The notes under the pieces are model-generated. The model ran no database searches. It saw only the letters and a list, made by a program, of their open reading frames with translations, and was not told the DNA's origin. This document shows, in pieces, positions 44,187 through 56,609 of a stretch of DNA of 64,000 nt (its first letter is position 1; each line of letters opens with the position of its first letter). A program made the translations under genes and the position numbers. Source of the stretch: Watersipora subatra (Eukaryota; Bryozoa; Gymnolaemata; Cheilostomatida; Watersiporidae); assembly GCF_963576615.1 (NCBI RefSeq), contig NC_088708.1, positions 28,713,191 to 28,777,190 of the forward strand, given 5' to 3'.

Positions 44187-45590
44187 TTGTATGCATGGGG
44201 GCAATTTATGAGCACAATGACGAGTTATCAAATGATATATTTTAAACCATAAACTTCAAAGTTTATTCATCTTATTTTAGACAATATAAAGCATCCTATA
44301 GAAACATTAGTGATGACTTTATGATGTCCTAACATGCTCACACAATTACGTGCATAGCCTTTTAAAAAGGATTGTTATAGACACGACCCTAATTCTGTTG
44401 TCATTTGTTGTTTAAGATGTTAGGCGGAGACAAAACTTGGGAATGCTTTCTATTCTAAAGATTAGAAATTGGTTGAGTTTTTAACAACAGCTAAAGCACA
44501 ATTCTGTTCAAGGGAAAAAGGTTATGCTTTCTATGAGTGAAACTGTCAAGTATGTATTAGCAACATTTGACATGGCTGTAGAACTTTTGATTATCTTTAA
44601 TTTGTTTTATTCAAACTTGTTTAAAGCAGTACAGCTTGTAAAATTTATTAGTATTATTTTTTAAAGTAAAATATATGTGCCTAGTTAGTCAAGTATATCA
44701 TTTGCAGATCCTAAATTGAGGAATATTTCTTGAGTGAACAACTTCAAATAGAGGAAGCAACTCCAAGTTTATTTACAAAACTGAAGCAACTTCAATGGAA
44801 CAGGCATGTATGTTAGCTTGTAACTTATACATGTATATCATTTTTATCATTTTATCTTAAGCTTGGTGAATGTTATAAGAGAGCTAGAGGACTTGGGCTT
44901 TGACCAATAAGATAAGAGTTGATGGCCAATAGATAACCAGGCGCATTTGTCACTGCGGACCTCACATTCAAATCATAAACCTTTGAGATTAGCAAACAGA
45001 TGGAAAAAAATTATTAAGTAAAGCATGAACATGGATGTGATTAAAATCCATCGTATAAAAGACTACACCATCAAGTATGGTCTGCAGACTTAGCATTGTT
45101 CTTCATCTTCATTCTATGTTAGAGTACTCTCTGTTACCGGTATGTTACTCTCTATGTTTTACACTTTTATGTCGTATAAAAGTTACTTTTTATAAAAATC
45201 TCTTTATACAGAGTGTAACTGAACTATATTGATGACATTCTTGCTAAATGTCACTCTACCCAGTACACACTTAGGGGAAGGTAGTCAGTTCAACCACTCC
45301 TTCTTTCTGTATGAAAATAAGGATCTTAGGTTATAGAAGAGACCTCTATTGCTATTACAGATTAAAATTACAGCCTGTCACAGAATATGTTAAAGCGATA
45401 AGATTTTTTTCAAAGAATCAACAGAACAGCGAAGTAGGTGACACTCTAACTCTCTATTGTTGAAATTTTGCTTCCGCTTACTAAATATGGTTTATTGTAA
45501 TGGACAGACAACTACCAAATTAGTAAAGTGTGTATGTTTTAGTTACGGAGTTGGCTGTAATTAAAGAGCTATAAAAATAGTATTTATATA
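44187..45590. other. Intergenic, nothing recognised
   Basis: No supported gene or element. Confidence 0.35.
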
Positions 45591-45591
45591 A

Positions 45592-45794
45592 CTGCTATTA
45601 ATTATATTGCTATATTATTAAATTATATAAATAATTTATATAAATTAATAATATAGTATTAAATATATAGTATATATGTAATACTATATACCCTACATAT
45701 ATATAATATAATATATATATAATATATATATATAATATATATATATAATAATATAGTATTACATATATAGTATATATTTAATACTATATACCCT

Positions 45795-45885
<91 letters not shown>
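45592..45885. repeat. TA-rich low complexity and (TA)n, about 85 bp pure
   Basis: A duplicated segment (ATATAGTATTAMATATATAG with CTATATACCCTACAYATATA) is followed by a pure TA run at about 45799-45882. Likely to extrude cruciforms and to vary in length. Confidence 0.95.
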
Positions 45886-45889
45886 GAAA

Positions 45890-47100
45890 TTGGTTTCAAA
45901 TGTTTACGTTGATGGATATAACTTGATGGATATAAATGTTAGGGTAGATAACTCCATAATCAATAAATGAATGCGAACACTCACAAAATTAGATGACAAT
46001 TGGTGAAGCTGTAAAGTTATTTTTTAGGCAAAACAATTTTAGGCCTGAGACCTTACTCCCCAACTCTTTATTTGATTTTTATCTCTAATAATGCATATAG
46101 AGAGGGCTATGGGAACCAGATTCCAGAACCACAACAACAGAGATATGAGATTAAACTAAAACCAAAATATGGCATGAAAACAATTTGAACATTATAATTA
46201 CTTGGTCATTATACACTCACTGCGCATGCTCTATTGAAAAATTATAATACTTTCGTAGAAGTTCCATAAAGGACAAGGATGGCCCTGATCGATCTGTAGG
46301 CCATGAAACCAATGAGTCTGTTATTTTTTAAGTTTAGTAGCTAAGGCATGTCGATGAGGGAGTATGTCTGAAAGTCAGAGGTTAGTTTTGTGTAGCAAAA
46401 TATAGCTTTTTTACAAGCATTTAAAGACCATGCTGATTAAGTTGACAGTGTGTGATACTGTTTTTGTGAGTAGACAATACAGAGAGTTTTAGACATAAGC
46501 AATTGTGGAAACAGGAAACGACCTAAACAAGCATACTGTGTGTATCGAAACTGAATAAACTAACATCATTTCCTAGATCTCCACGCAAGCTGGAAGTGAG
46601 TATTGGTAGAGACAGTTTAATATGTATTATCTACATGTTGCACTGATTAAGTAGCTTGTATTTATGTTTTTCAATTCAAATATTCAAGTTTAAATTTAAG
46701 AAATTTCAAAAGCAAAGGCACTAACTTTTAAACACTACTTTTGTCAATAATATATGTTGTTGAATTTCTATTTTCCGTAAATTTGAAGCTAATTAAAATA
46801 GAAACTGCTACACTGCCTGCGTAGTTCACCCGATTAAAATAAGAGATTAAACGGAGACATGTATTTACAAGCTGCCTAAAGGGTTATTTAATACAATATA
46901 TATTTACAAAACCCAAACATGATTGTCAATATTGAAAGGAAATCGTTCATTAGTTACACGAATGAAACATGTTTAGGCTGTGACTTATCAGTGTAACAGA
47001 AACCACTAGTTGTCATGCAGCAACACGACTCATTATAGTCATTGGTGACAGCTCTGGCAGGTGTTGGCAGGTTTTCACAACTGACAAGCTCAGTATAACG
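45890..47100. other. Intergenic, nothing recognised
   Basis: Upstream region of the ankyrin gene. No clear promoter element or conserved block could be picked out. Confidence 0.35.
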
Positions 47101-47102
47101 AA

Positions 47103-47124
47103 ATGTCAACTAGAGATACCGCTG
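47103..47124 (+). CDS. Candidate alternative first exon of the ankyrin gene
   Basis: ATG followed by seven codons (MSTRDTA) and one base, then the donor G|GTGAGT at 47125. The exon ends in phase 1, with G as the carried base, exactly as in the exon at 47805-47859. Either could join the acceptor at 50144 in frame. This would give two proteins differing only in their first residues, from two promoters. Based on phase and signals only. Confidence 0.35.
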
Positions 47125-47804
47125 GTGAGTGGAGTGACAGTTGGCTACTTGTTTTTATTGCATAAGCTTGAGGAGCTCGGTAAGAATTAAATCGTTGCCT
47201 ACGAATTGAATGAAACTACATAGTTTCAAAAGTATAGATAAAAAAGTTTTGAGGGAAATAGATGTGATATTGGGAGTTGTCTATCATTAGCTGCACAAAT
47301 TTGATGAATGCAATGGAATAGGTCACATATAATAGTTCAGTATGAGAGAATGGCTTTTAAGGTAATTAATTGAGATTAGAGTGTTGGAGAACTGTAAATT
47401 ATCTCAGATTTTTCTTGTTGTTCATCAGATATCTTTGGCATCAGAAAATTTCAAGGGCTAAAAAATAAAAAAATATTTTCATCACTATCTTTATTTAGAG
47501 TGTTTGTTTATTTGTTGGCACAAGTAAACATTCTAAACGAACTTTTCTACGTAATTCTATTCAGTTTAGAGTTTTATACCATCGCTTCAACGCGTCTTGC
47601 GTTGCATAAATCATTAAAATAATTTTATTCTGAAGTGCTGGCGTACTAAAGTAGATTTCCTGCTGACTTGCACTGACAATCAATAGCAAAAGAGAATGTG
47701 TCCTGAAACTCATTACGACCGTCTTTAAGAAAACTGATGAACTATTGATTAAGTCATTTACTAAACTGCGTGTAATAAGTCTCTCAGCTGCCTGTCACTG
47801 CTCA

Positions 47805-47859
47805 ATGAGCGTATGTAATGTCAAGATGTCTGAAGCTAAAATCGCTGTAAGCCCAACAG
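47805..47859 (+). CDS. Ankyrin-repeat gene, exon 1
   Basis: Two in-frame starts (47805 giving MSVCNVKMSEAK, 47826 giving MSEAK) lead to SPT plus one base and the donor G|GTAAGT at 47860. Joined to the acceptor at 50143 (TTTTACAG), the split codon G|CT reads alanine and the frame continues as MSEAKIAVSPTARLHESM. The intron of 2284 bp is phase 1. The total is 407 residues from 47826 or 414 from 47805. Which ATG is used cannot be decided from sequence. Confidence 0.6.
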
Positions 47860-47931
47860 GTAAGTAGCCTACCACATCATAGCTGATTTGATAGTATTCA
47901 AACTAAAGGACAGGGCAGTATAGGGTACAAC

Positions 47932-47996
47932 TGACAACTGCCAACAGGTATATCAAATTCACCTTGACAACTGCCAACAGGTATATCAAATTCACA
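47932..47996 (+). repeat. 33-bp duplication
   Basis: TGACAACTGCCAACAGGTAT followed by ATCAAATTCACC, twice in tandem, within the ankyrin-gene intron. Confidence 0.9.
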
Positions 47997-48920
47997 CAAA
48001 AAGGTTTGAGCTTTCATCTCAACTTTCTTCTTTGTTGCAGCATAAAATACTGCAATTACTTTTTTTTTAGCTTGGACACAAGACGATTTCTTAACCAATC
48101 ATACAGTTTACTTTGTATCTAGCTCTATTATTGGCCAAAAGCTTGTTTGAATGATATTTCTAAAGCCATTCAAGTATTTACATCAATGAACTGTGTTGCT
48201 TTTCTGTCAGTTTTTATCAATAAAATAATATTTAACGACATGTCTAATCAATAGCATACAGTAGAATACTCTGAATATAGCATATTTTTTGTTTTTAACG
48301 TTTTGAACGTAAAAAATGTATTCTTCAACTGTAAATATTAATTAATCAATGCATCATTATCTTAATCCATCAGAACGACAGGAGATCGTGTCAGGAGGTT
48401 TATATTACTGATCATTCTGAGCCAGATACCTTTCATAAAAACGTTACTGCTTGAATACCATCTAACTATTGAACTAAAATAACTTGAGAAAATCGCAACA
48501 AATGTTGTCATGACCTTGACCTCTTTGCAGCGCTGACCCACAATGCGTAATCTGTTCACTCTTTAGCTCTGGTCAATAAACTCAAATTATGACAGCCAAT
48601 AAAAATAAAATAATTAGCCATATCTGTTTTAATTTAAAATAAGTTGAATTATTTAGTAGCGTAAACATTTTTTATGTTAAAGTAATGTTTTTCAAAATGC
48701 CTTTCGGCAGCTTTTTTGACAGCATGTAAGAGAGACTTAAACCTCATACTGTTGTCATTTCATAATACAGCTGCCTTGCATCTGTCTGGCTTTGTATAGC
48801 TGTCTCTTTTTACTGAGGTTAAATTATACCAGTATGCCTGACTGATACCATATTTAGCATTGTGACAGAGTTCAGTTTGTTGATCATTAGTGTTAGCAGA
48901 AGGCAAGTTCGATTGGCTAA
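47997..48920. other. Ankyrin-gene intron, nothing recognised
   Basis: AT-rich, no conserved or repeated block seen. Confidence 0.35.
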
Positions 48921-48921
48921 A

Positions 48922-49399
48922 TCTATATATATATATTTCTCAAAGTATGTCTGTTTTCTGTACGTATATGTGTGGATATGTTGGTACGCATTCCGGCTAT
49001 AGATCTTAAAATCTTGGGATAAAGATTCCATACCGAAGAAGATTCAATCTTTTGGACCCTACTGTTCGCCAGACCGACGCACTATCCCTAGACCACAGAA
49101 ATTGAATTGCTACCTTGCTAATATAAGTCAGTATATGAGAGCAAATACCCAACAGATTTGCGTCACAGCATGTCATCACGAAAAGCTGTTCGCTCACACT
49201 ATTAAACGCGCTGGCTAATAGCGCGCAGGCTAGTAGCGAGCAGCTCTCACTACTTCTCATTGTTTATTAGGCAAAACACTTTTTTCATAATATGTAGTTT
49301 GAAAGTTAGAATGGCAAATGTTGTTATATGTTAAATACAAATCAATTTTCTGTCCAAAGACCTTTCTATTACCCAGGCAACGCCGGGTAACACAGCTAG
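48922..49399 (+). mobile_element. Helitron-like non-autonomous element (or SINE composite)
   Basis: Starts TC after an A (TCTATATATATATATTTCTC) and ends CTAG before a T. A hairpin (ACCC/GGGT with inner GGC/GCC, 49371-49388) lies 7 nt before the end. These are the three marks of Helitron ends. A relative with the same start and end lies at 51488-51999. Inside, on the - strand, are tRNA-like boxes (GTGGTCTAGGGATAGTGCG; AAGATTGAATCTTC), so a SINE origin or insertion is the alternative. Located in the ankyrin-gene intron; no coding. Confidence 0.5.
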
Positions 49400-49401
49400 T
49401 A

Positions 49402-49449
49402 CATAGATATAGTAAACCCTATAAAGTAATAGGGTTTACTATATCTATG
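49402..49449. repeat. Perfect palindrome, 21-bp arms
   Basis: Arms begin CATAGATATAGTAAACCCTA and are exact complements around AAAGTA. It lies directly after the Helitron-like end. Outer bases CATAGA/TCTATG are shared with palindromes at 2483 and 62911. Confidence 0.85.
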
Positions 49450-49529
49450 GCTAAATATATAGATACATCCAAAATTATGCTTATACCGACCACCTTTTCT
49501 GCCAGAAACAAATACAGTAGACATAACAT

Positions 49530-49860
49530 AGTAGTCCTATACCATAAACTACCTTCTACATAAATTTCACTTAACATAAAGAATTTATGTATACTTCTTT
49601 GCTTCATATTACATAAAAAATTCCATATAACGTAAAGTGTTAAGTTGGCGGAAGCGCTCAAATTCGAATCGAAGAACAAGAGTCCCATAGTTAGCCTTGA
49701 GGATATTGTTTTCTTTCTGGCCGCACTTGGGAGAAAAAACGACGCATAGGGTTATCTCTAATATATATACAAGTACCCTAACAGTCCATTGAGGTATCTC
49801 TATTATATATACTAGTACCCTGGTAATCTAGTGCTCCATGAGAGGTCATCTGGTAAACCA
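49530..49860 (+). repeat. Dispersed repeat, copy related to 15590
   Basis: 49530-49710 aligns with 15590-15790. 49750-49860 carries the SINE-associated end in reverse (CCATGAGAGGTCATCTGG and repeated TATATATAC-AGTACCCT), matching 16130-16200. Confidence 0.6.
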
Positions 49861-50026
49861 CTTTTACTGCCAGAAACAAGTAATTCTTAGATAAACAGTT
49901 TTTGGTTCGCAATGAATAATTGTAAGCCAAACATTTACCATTTATTTTCTCATGCATTTCTCACAAAATACCATGTACATTCAGCCAATAACATAGTTGG
50001 TTCTACATTTTGAAACATTTTGAAAA

Positions 50027-50085
50027 CTGAAATGTGTCAAAAGTCTAACTATACAGCGTATAGTTAGAGTTTTTAAACATTTCAG
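50027..50085. repeat. Imperfect palindrome, about 28-bp arms
   Basis: CTGAAATGTGTC...CTAACTATAC and GTATAGTTAG...ACATTTCAG around AGC. It ends 58 bp before the ankyrin exon, inside the intron, where it could fold next to the branch-point region. Confidence 0.7.
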
Positions 50086-50143
50086 TTTAAGAAATATAAT
50101 TATACGCCGTCTCACCTTCACTTAATCTTAATGCATTTTACAG

Positions 50144-51333
50144 CTCGCCTACACGAGAGCATGATTGATGGTCGACTACAACACTTTTGCTTTCTCGTCG
50201 ACGCTGGTGGTGTAGACATCAACTATGTCAATAAATCAGGAAAGACACCTCTCATCGCTGCTTGTTATCTGACAGCAAGAAGATCTGTCACCTTGGCCAT
50301 GGTCAGAAAACTACTGCAATCTGGTGCAATCCTCAGCAAAGTCGACCCAATGGGTCAAACAGTCTTACATCACGCAGTTAGTCAATGTAAGTTGCGAATA
50401 TTGGAATTATTGTTGGATACAGCAAGAACGGAGCTAACCATACGAGATGCTAAAGCGAATACGCCTCTACATCTAGCTGTCGAGGCACAAGATCTCAGTC
50501 TAATTCGTAAATTAGTTACACACATGAAAGTCTACCAAATATCTTCTGAGGTCTCTAACAATGACGGACTCACTCCACTTTCCCTCGCCTGTCAAAAGGG
50601 CCGAGTTGACATCGCTCGTTACCTCAGCGCTACTGTTCAACATTCTCCTATGAGATCTGATACAGTCATGCATCGCACTGGGAGGCAATGGTTAGATACT
50701 GTACTCTTTGTGCCCTACGATGTTGACCCATTCACTTGTCCAAATTCAACACTGGTACAGTTGCAACCCAAACCTTGGAACTACATAGAGAATGATTGTA
50801 AAATCAACTGTATCACTTACGATTGGCGCAAGACCATCAGTTCTGGTCTGCTTCAGCTAGAAAAATCTCAGAGATCAAATTCGGCTAGATCTGTTCGTGG
50901 CATTTCACCTCCTGCTTCTTCTCACCAAAGACTAGCTTTATCAGCCTCACACTGTTCAAGCAAATCGCAACGATATCAAAAGCAAAAGATAATTAGAAGC
51001 CAAAAAAGCTACATGCAAATGTTGCCATATTTTATGGAATTGAAAGCGACTTCCACGAGTATTTTGCCAGCCGCTCAACTACCCACTGAAGAAGAGAGAT
51101 CTTTGTCAGAACTAGATGGACTAGAGCTCTGTGACATAAACGTTCCCATCTGCAGATCCAATGATATGCTCAGTTTGTCTCTGTCATTTTCTAGGCCAAG
51201 AAAGTTCCAATTAAGGGAAAAAACTACCAAACAGAAAATATCTACAGTTCAGGAAGCCATATCTGCAACCCACGCTTGGTCAAAGTCGCCCATCAAAAAG
51301 AGAAGATCTGTTAATTGTAACCAATCTAGTTAA
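50144..51333 (+). CDS. Ankyrin-repeat protein, last exon (396 codons)
   Basis: Follows the acceptor TTTTACAG. Residue numbers use the 407-residue form. Five ankyrin repeats occupy about residues 12-175, with the TPLHLA signature visible in KSGKTPLIAACY, GQTVLHHAVSQ, ANTPLHLAVEAQ and GLTPLSLACQKGR. Repeat 2 has a longer first helix region (LTARRSVTLAMVRKLL). The C-terminal 230 residues are serine-rich and unstructured, with basic patches near the end (SPIKKRRS) that could serve as a nuclear signal. No death, kinase, SOCS or membrane domain is seen. Ankyrin repeats bind partner proteins; the partner cannot be inferred. The family member is not recognised. A polyadenylation signal lies 107 bp downstream. 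The ATG at 50131 is intronic if the splice is used. Confidence 0.85.
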
Positions 51334-51439
51334 TTCCTACAACTCACCATAACACCTGCGCCGGAGAGGCTTGCAAGACAACTTGATACTGTACATAACA
51401 GAGCATGATGCAATCACGTGATACTGCGATGGTTGCAAA

Positions 51440-51445
51440 AATAAA
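51440..51445 (+). terminator. Polyadenylation signal AATAAA of the ankyrin gene
   Basis: Canonical hexamer 107 bp after the stop, followed by a TG-rich stretch (GTTTGATATCTGACTGT). Confidence 0.7.
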
Positions 51446-51487
51446 GTTTGATATCTGACTGTAACATAAAACTTTATATCAACTACA

Positions 51488-51999
51488 TCTATATATATAA
51501 ATCTCAAAGTTTGTCTGTCCTTCGGTATGTCCGACTACAGCTATTAGCTATTAAAATAGTGGAATGAAGAATCCGTAACGCAGAAGATTTAATCTCGGAA
51601 CCTCCCATTCAATCGTAGAAAATTTGGTCGGATACAGATTTTTCATTCCAATATGTTAATACACACACACACAAGCGCACGCGCACACACGCACACACGC
51701 ACGCACACACGCAAACGCGCACATGCACACACGCAGACGCACACGCACACACGCAGACGCACACACGCACACACACGCACACACACGCACACATGCAGAC
51801 GCGCACATGCACACGCGCAGACGCACACACACACACGCTCACACACACAAACTTTGAGATTTATATATAAGTTACTAGCCTACTCAAATTAGCCATTGGC
51901 AATGTGCCAGACTAATGGCAAATGGTAGGCAAATACATTACCTGCCACTGTTTTATAAGCTGTTTTTAGTACCCGTGCAACGCCTGGACATTCTGTTAG
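51488..51999 (+). mobile_element. Helitron-like non-autonomous element with CA array
   Basis: Starts A|TCTATATATATAAATCTCAA and ends TTAG|T after ACCCGTGCAACGCCTGG, the same ends as 48922-49399. The first 23 bp return inverted at about 51847-51869. Between them is a degenerate (CA)n array at 51658-51848. Non-coding; the frames over the CA array are artefacts. Confidence 0.45.
51658..51848 (+). repeat. (CA)n microsatellite, degenerate with CG
   Basis: CACACACGCACACGCRCA-type repeat for about 190 bp. Alternating purine-pyrimidine, so able to adopt Z-DNA. Confidence 0.95.
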
Positions 52000-52660
52000 T
52001 CATAAGCTATATCCAGCTTACTTTGATTAGCACATGAGCACATAAAACTTAATTCAGAAGTTGCACTGATAAAATATTTAGAGTTATCCTCTATACAGGT
52101 AAATAAATCCTAGTATACAAGATTATTTAGTAAAATATTTGGACTGGTCATCTACATAGCAGCGGAGTAGGCCTAAATGTACAGTATTTATATAAATTTA
52201 CACACTTTGGTTGTTATATTAGAAAAACAAGGACAATTTGAAATTCCAGTTTAGTAACCAAAGCGAAGAGATAAAATAAGTAGAGAGTCATTCACAACAT
52301 GGCCTCATGCTTGTTAATCATGCGTGTATCCATGATGCATTATAGCGATGCCTGACAGAAATAAGACAATGTAATCAAGCTAAGTTCTAGAGACAGAAAA
52401 AACTTAGATGTCAAGCTCATCAGGCTAGGTTTTGGGTTACACCATTCATGATCAACAAAGGAGTGATGGTTATAGCAAATGCATGAAGGTCAAATTATAG
52501 AGAAGTGCTTTAGTGTCGAGTGATCACAACAACAACTTTAGAACCAACTAGGACAATGGTAGGGAAAATTTTGTGACTGAAAAATAACAAAATAGTTCTT
52601 AAGGCCAAATTCAACTCAGCATTTTGGTCATAATTTTAGATTATGATTTTAACAGACAAA
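52000..52660. other. Intergenic, nothing recognised
   Basis: No supported feature. Confidence 0.35.
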
Positions 52661-52664
52661 AATG

Positions 52665-54362
52665 CTGCCATAGACAAGTAGTTGGAGTAGACAGACACAC
52701 TGCCATAGACAAGTAGTTAGAGTAGACAGACACACTGCCATAGACAAGCAGTTGGAGTAGACAGACACACTGCCATAGACAAGTAGTTAGAGTAGGCAGA
52801 CCCACTGCCATAGACAAGTAGTTAGAGTAGACAGACACACTGCCATAGACAAGTAGTTGGAGTAGACAGACACACTGCCATAGACAAGTAGCTAGAGTAG
52901 ACAGACACACTGCCATGGACAAGTAGTTGGAGTAGACAGACACACTGCCATAGACAAGTAGTCAGAGTAGACAGACACACTGCCATGGACAAGCAGTTGG
53001 AGTAGACAGACACACTGCCATAGACAAGTAGTTGGAGTAGACAGACACACTGCCATAGACAAGCAGTTGGAGTAGACAGACACACTACCATACACAAGTA
53101 GTTGGAGTAGACAGACACACTGCCATAGACAAGTAGTTAGAGTAGGCAGACCCACTGCCATAGACAAGTAGTTGGAGTAGACAGACACACTGCCATAGAC
53201 AAGTAGTTGGAGTAGGTAGACCCACTGCCATGGACAAGTAGTTAGAGTAGACAGACACACTGCCATAGACAAGTAGTTGGAGTAGACAGACACACTGCCA
53301 TAGACAAGTAGCTAGAGTAGACAGACACACTGCCATGGACAAGTAGTTGGAGTAGACAGACACACTGCCATGGACAAGTAGTTGGAGTAGGTAGACCCAC
53401 TGCCATAGACAAGTAGTTGGAGTAGACAGACACACTGCCGTAGACAAGCAGTTGGAGTAGACAGACACACTGCCATACACAAGTAGTTGGAGTACACAGA
53501 CACACTGCCATGGACAAGTAGTTGGAGTAGACAGACACACTGCCATGGACAAGTAGTTGGAGTAGACAGACACACTGTCATGGACAAGTAGTTGGAGTAG
53601 GTAGACCCAATGCCATAGACAATCAGTTGGAGTAGACAGACACACTGCCATAGACAAGTAGTTGGAGTAGACAGACACACTGCCATGGACAAGTAGTTGG
53701 AGTAGACAGACACACTGCCATGGACAAGTAGTTGGAGTAGGTAGACCCACTGCCATGGACAAGTAGTTGGAGTAGACAGACGCACTGCCATAGACAAGTA
53801 GTTGGAGTAGACAGACACACTGCCTTGGACAAGCAGTTGGAGTAGACAGACACACTGCCATAAACAAGTAGTTGGAGTAGACAAACACACTGCCATGGAC
53901 AAGTAGTTGGAGTAGACAGACGCACTGCCATGGACAAGCAGTTGGAGTAGACAGACACACTGCCTTGGACAAGCAGTTGGAGTAGACAGACACACTGCCA
54001 TAGACAAGTAGTTGGAGTAGACAGACACACTGCCATGGACAAGTAGTTGGAGTAGACAGACACACTGCCTTGGACAAGCAGTTGGAGTAGACAGACACAC
54101 TGCCATAGACAAGTAGTTGGAGTAGACAGACACACTGCCATGGACAAGCAGTTGGAGTAGACAGACACACTGCCATAGACAAGTAGTTGGAGTAGACAGA
54201 CACACTGCCATGGACAAGCAGTTGGAGTAGACAGACACACTGCCATAGACAAGTAGTTGGAGTAGACAGACACACTGCCATGGACAAGCAGTTGGAGTAG
54301 ACAGACACACTGCCATAGACAAGTAGTTGGAGTAGACAGACACACTGCCATGGACAAGCAAT
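52665..54362 (-). repeat. 35-bp minisatellite, about 48 units
   Basis: Units TGCCATAGACAAGTAGTTGG plus AGTAGACAGACACAC. Variants (CATAG/CATGG, AGTAG/AGCAG, AGACAGACA/GGTAGACCC) are arranged in higher-order groups, for example alternate CATAG-AAGTAG and CATGG-AAGCAG units near 54080-54340. The reverse strand lacks stops in all three frames, giving frames up to 407 codons with a 35-residue period. No start context, domain or splice sites point to a protein. Confidence 0.97.
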
Positions 54363-54369
54363 TGGAGTG

Positions 54370-56550
54370 ATGTTGTTGATGCTGCATCAAAGCTAACTGC
54401 TGTTAATAATTGTTTTATTAAAATCAATTCATTTAGCAATAATTTATGTCTGCTCTATTAAAGCTAACATCTCTGAACAAAAGAAGACCTTCCTTAACTA
54501 GTCCTTTAGTTGCTGATAATTCCCTGACTGTATGATATTTATTATATTACTGTAGTATTTATGTATAATATTTATCTATATATTTACAAAACCTGGTTTG
54601 TTGTGTAATCTCGCTGGATAAGGTCGCACAGAAGAAAAAACACAGGTGATAAGTGCGCTTCATAAAAGATGGCTATGTACGAGACTCAAACTCGTGATAT
54701 TCCGTTTAGGATACCAACACTCTACCAAGTACTCCAGATATGCAGAATAATTTTTGCTATGATAAGAACGGTATTCCGTGATGTTAAACATTCTCATCTG
54801 AGGGAAGAGTTGATAAGATTTACAGCTTGTTCAATGTGAGAAAGCAGGCCTGCTCCAAGCAATGTCAGGCTCAATCGGCGGTCTTAGAACTTTGGGTTTG
54901 CATATAAATGCACCACGATTTAGTTGATTGAAAATTCAAAAATGCACCTTCAAATGCATTAACAATAATTTCCTTCAATAAACACATTCATGGATTGTTG
55001 TCATAAAAGTTTTGCAGCAGTTTGCGTTGAAAATGAGAAAAATCATGAGCTATGCCTGCTTGCCACTAGTTTATAATATTATTGTAATGTTTCATTATGA
55101 TATGTATTTTATAGCTTACCGTAGTAATTATGTATAATGTTTATTATATTAGTGTAATATTTTGTGTAATATTTATTATCTTATTGTAATATTCCCACGA
55201 CCAAACACGAGCGAAGCGATTGGTTGGGAGATTTATGATAAATGCACATGTGCACACAACTCCTGAAAATTATTCATTAACGGCTGTCGCAAACCCTTGT
55301 ACCGAAATCTCATCAACAAATTTAATCAGTTTTGTGTAGAGTCGTTTAAATATAATATCGATACAAAACACATATAAACCTATCTAGATATGTTACCAAG
55401 TCTTTGAAAGGTTACCGCAACATCTTAACACTAACCCATCTGATTGGATTATACATAAATAGACAGATTAATTTGGCCTTAAATTGAAATAAAAACTTTA
55501 CAAGCCTATTTTAATTAAAATTAAGACTGGCATACGAAACGCCGATAAAGCCGTGAGACAGAGAGTAGAAATATTAAGTCGCCAGCATTTCACTAGTCTA
55601 TAGCATTGTTTAATTGCCGAAAGTTTCTGTAATTGACATAGACTGTTTGAGACGTAGACCGATTTACAGGTATAAAAATGTGGTACACAGTTTATCAGCC
55701 TACGTTTTTTGTCCAATTACCGAAGGTTTCATTAAATTATCTAGAACATTAGCCAAATTTCTTTACACCTTATCTATAAGCTAGGGCCGAACTACAACGC
55801 CCCTTTGTGACAAGAATATTTCTTTATTTCACTCCAGTTTGCAGAAAACTTCCAAACGCGTTAATGCTAATGCTTGCTTTCTGTTACATATCGCTGTCAA
55901 AACCATTCCACATTCAACACAACCAACTTTCAACTTTCCAACACAACTTTCAAACTGTGTATATTACACCGCAGCTTGCCATTTTAGTTCTAATATTGCA
56001 TTTCTCCTATTGCAGGGAGAGATATAAACATATCATCTTTTTCTTTCATTATTGCTGTTTGTTGTACATAATAACACCCAGTACATTACAGCTACCATTT
56101 CAGCTACCATTGCAGTTCTCCTATTGCGCTGCACTGCCATTTGACTGCTAATATTGCATTTCTCAACCAGCAGTACCCTTTCTTTTTTCATTATCACTTT
56201 GGTCGTGGGCTGTATGACAGGGGAATTTCTAGTATTGTATGATATTTATTACATACTAGTATTGATGTATAATAATTTTTGTACTTTTTGTAATTTCTTA
56301 CTATCAGTGACTAATTTAAATGACTTGATGGCCTACCTACCTGCATCCACTAGACATTTGTTGGGTAATCCAGCTACAGGAATAAGTCATCGTTACTTAT
56401 AGCCTAGTCAGAATGCGACTGGTAAACAACCTGACGACTTCTGACTCTAAACTCTCTCTCTCTGTAGACATAACTACCAACAATCACTAGCCCTTAACTA
56501 GAGGAATGTTAAAGTTTCGTTGCAAGCGTGTCAGCTGAATAAGCTGCCAA
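54370..56550. other. Intergenic with an old SINE-like piece
   Basis: 54640-54760 holds a diverged tRNA-like head on the - strand (TTGGTAGAGTGTTGG; GAGTTTGAGTCTC). 55890-56150 has short repeats of CAACTTTCMAACACAAC and CAGCTACCATT type that make spurious frames. Nothing else recognised. Confidence 0.4.
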
Positions 56551-56551
56551 T

Positions 56552-56605
56552 ATGCCGACAAGAGCAAAGCTAGATTCATACAAAGACAACATTATGAACT
56601 ATACA
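56552..56605 (+). CDS. Candidate first coding exon (18 codons)
   Basis: ATG opens MPTRAKLDSYKDNIMNYT and ends at the donor ACA|GTAAGT (56606) in phase 0. The peptide is hydrophilic, without a signal sequence. The sequence in front is unlike the surrounding repeats. No matching downstream exon was found, and joining to the 59868 exon gives stops. Confidence 0.3.
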
Positions 56606-56609
56606 GTAA

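Noticed and set aside
50131-50143. ATG at 50131 as the start of the ankyrin protein
   Set aside because: It overlaps a strong splice acceptor (TTTTACAG). An upstream exon in matching phase gives a longer, conventional N-terminus.
51609-51892. Forward and reverse frames over the CA array
   Set aside because: Simple-sequence translation.
52641-54439. Reverse frames of 98 to 407 codons
   Set aside because: All come from the 35-bp satellite read in three frames; period 35 residues, no start context or domain.
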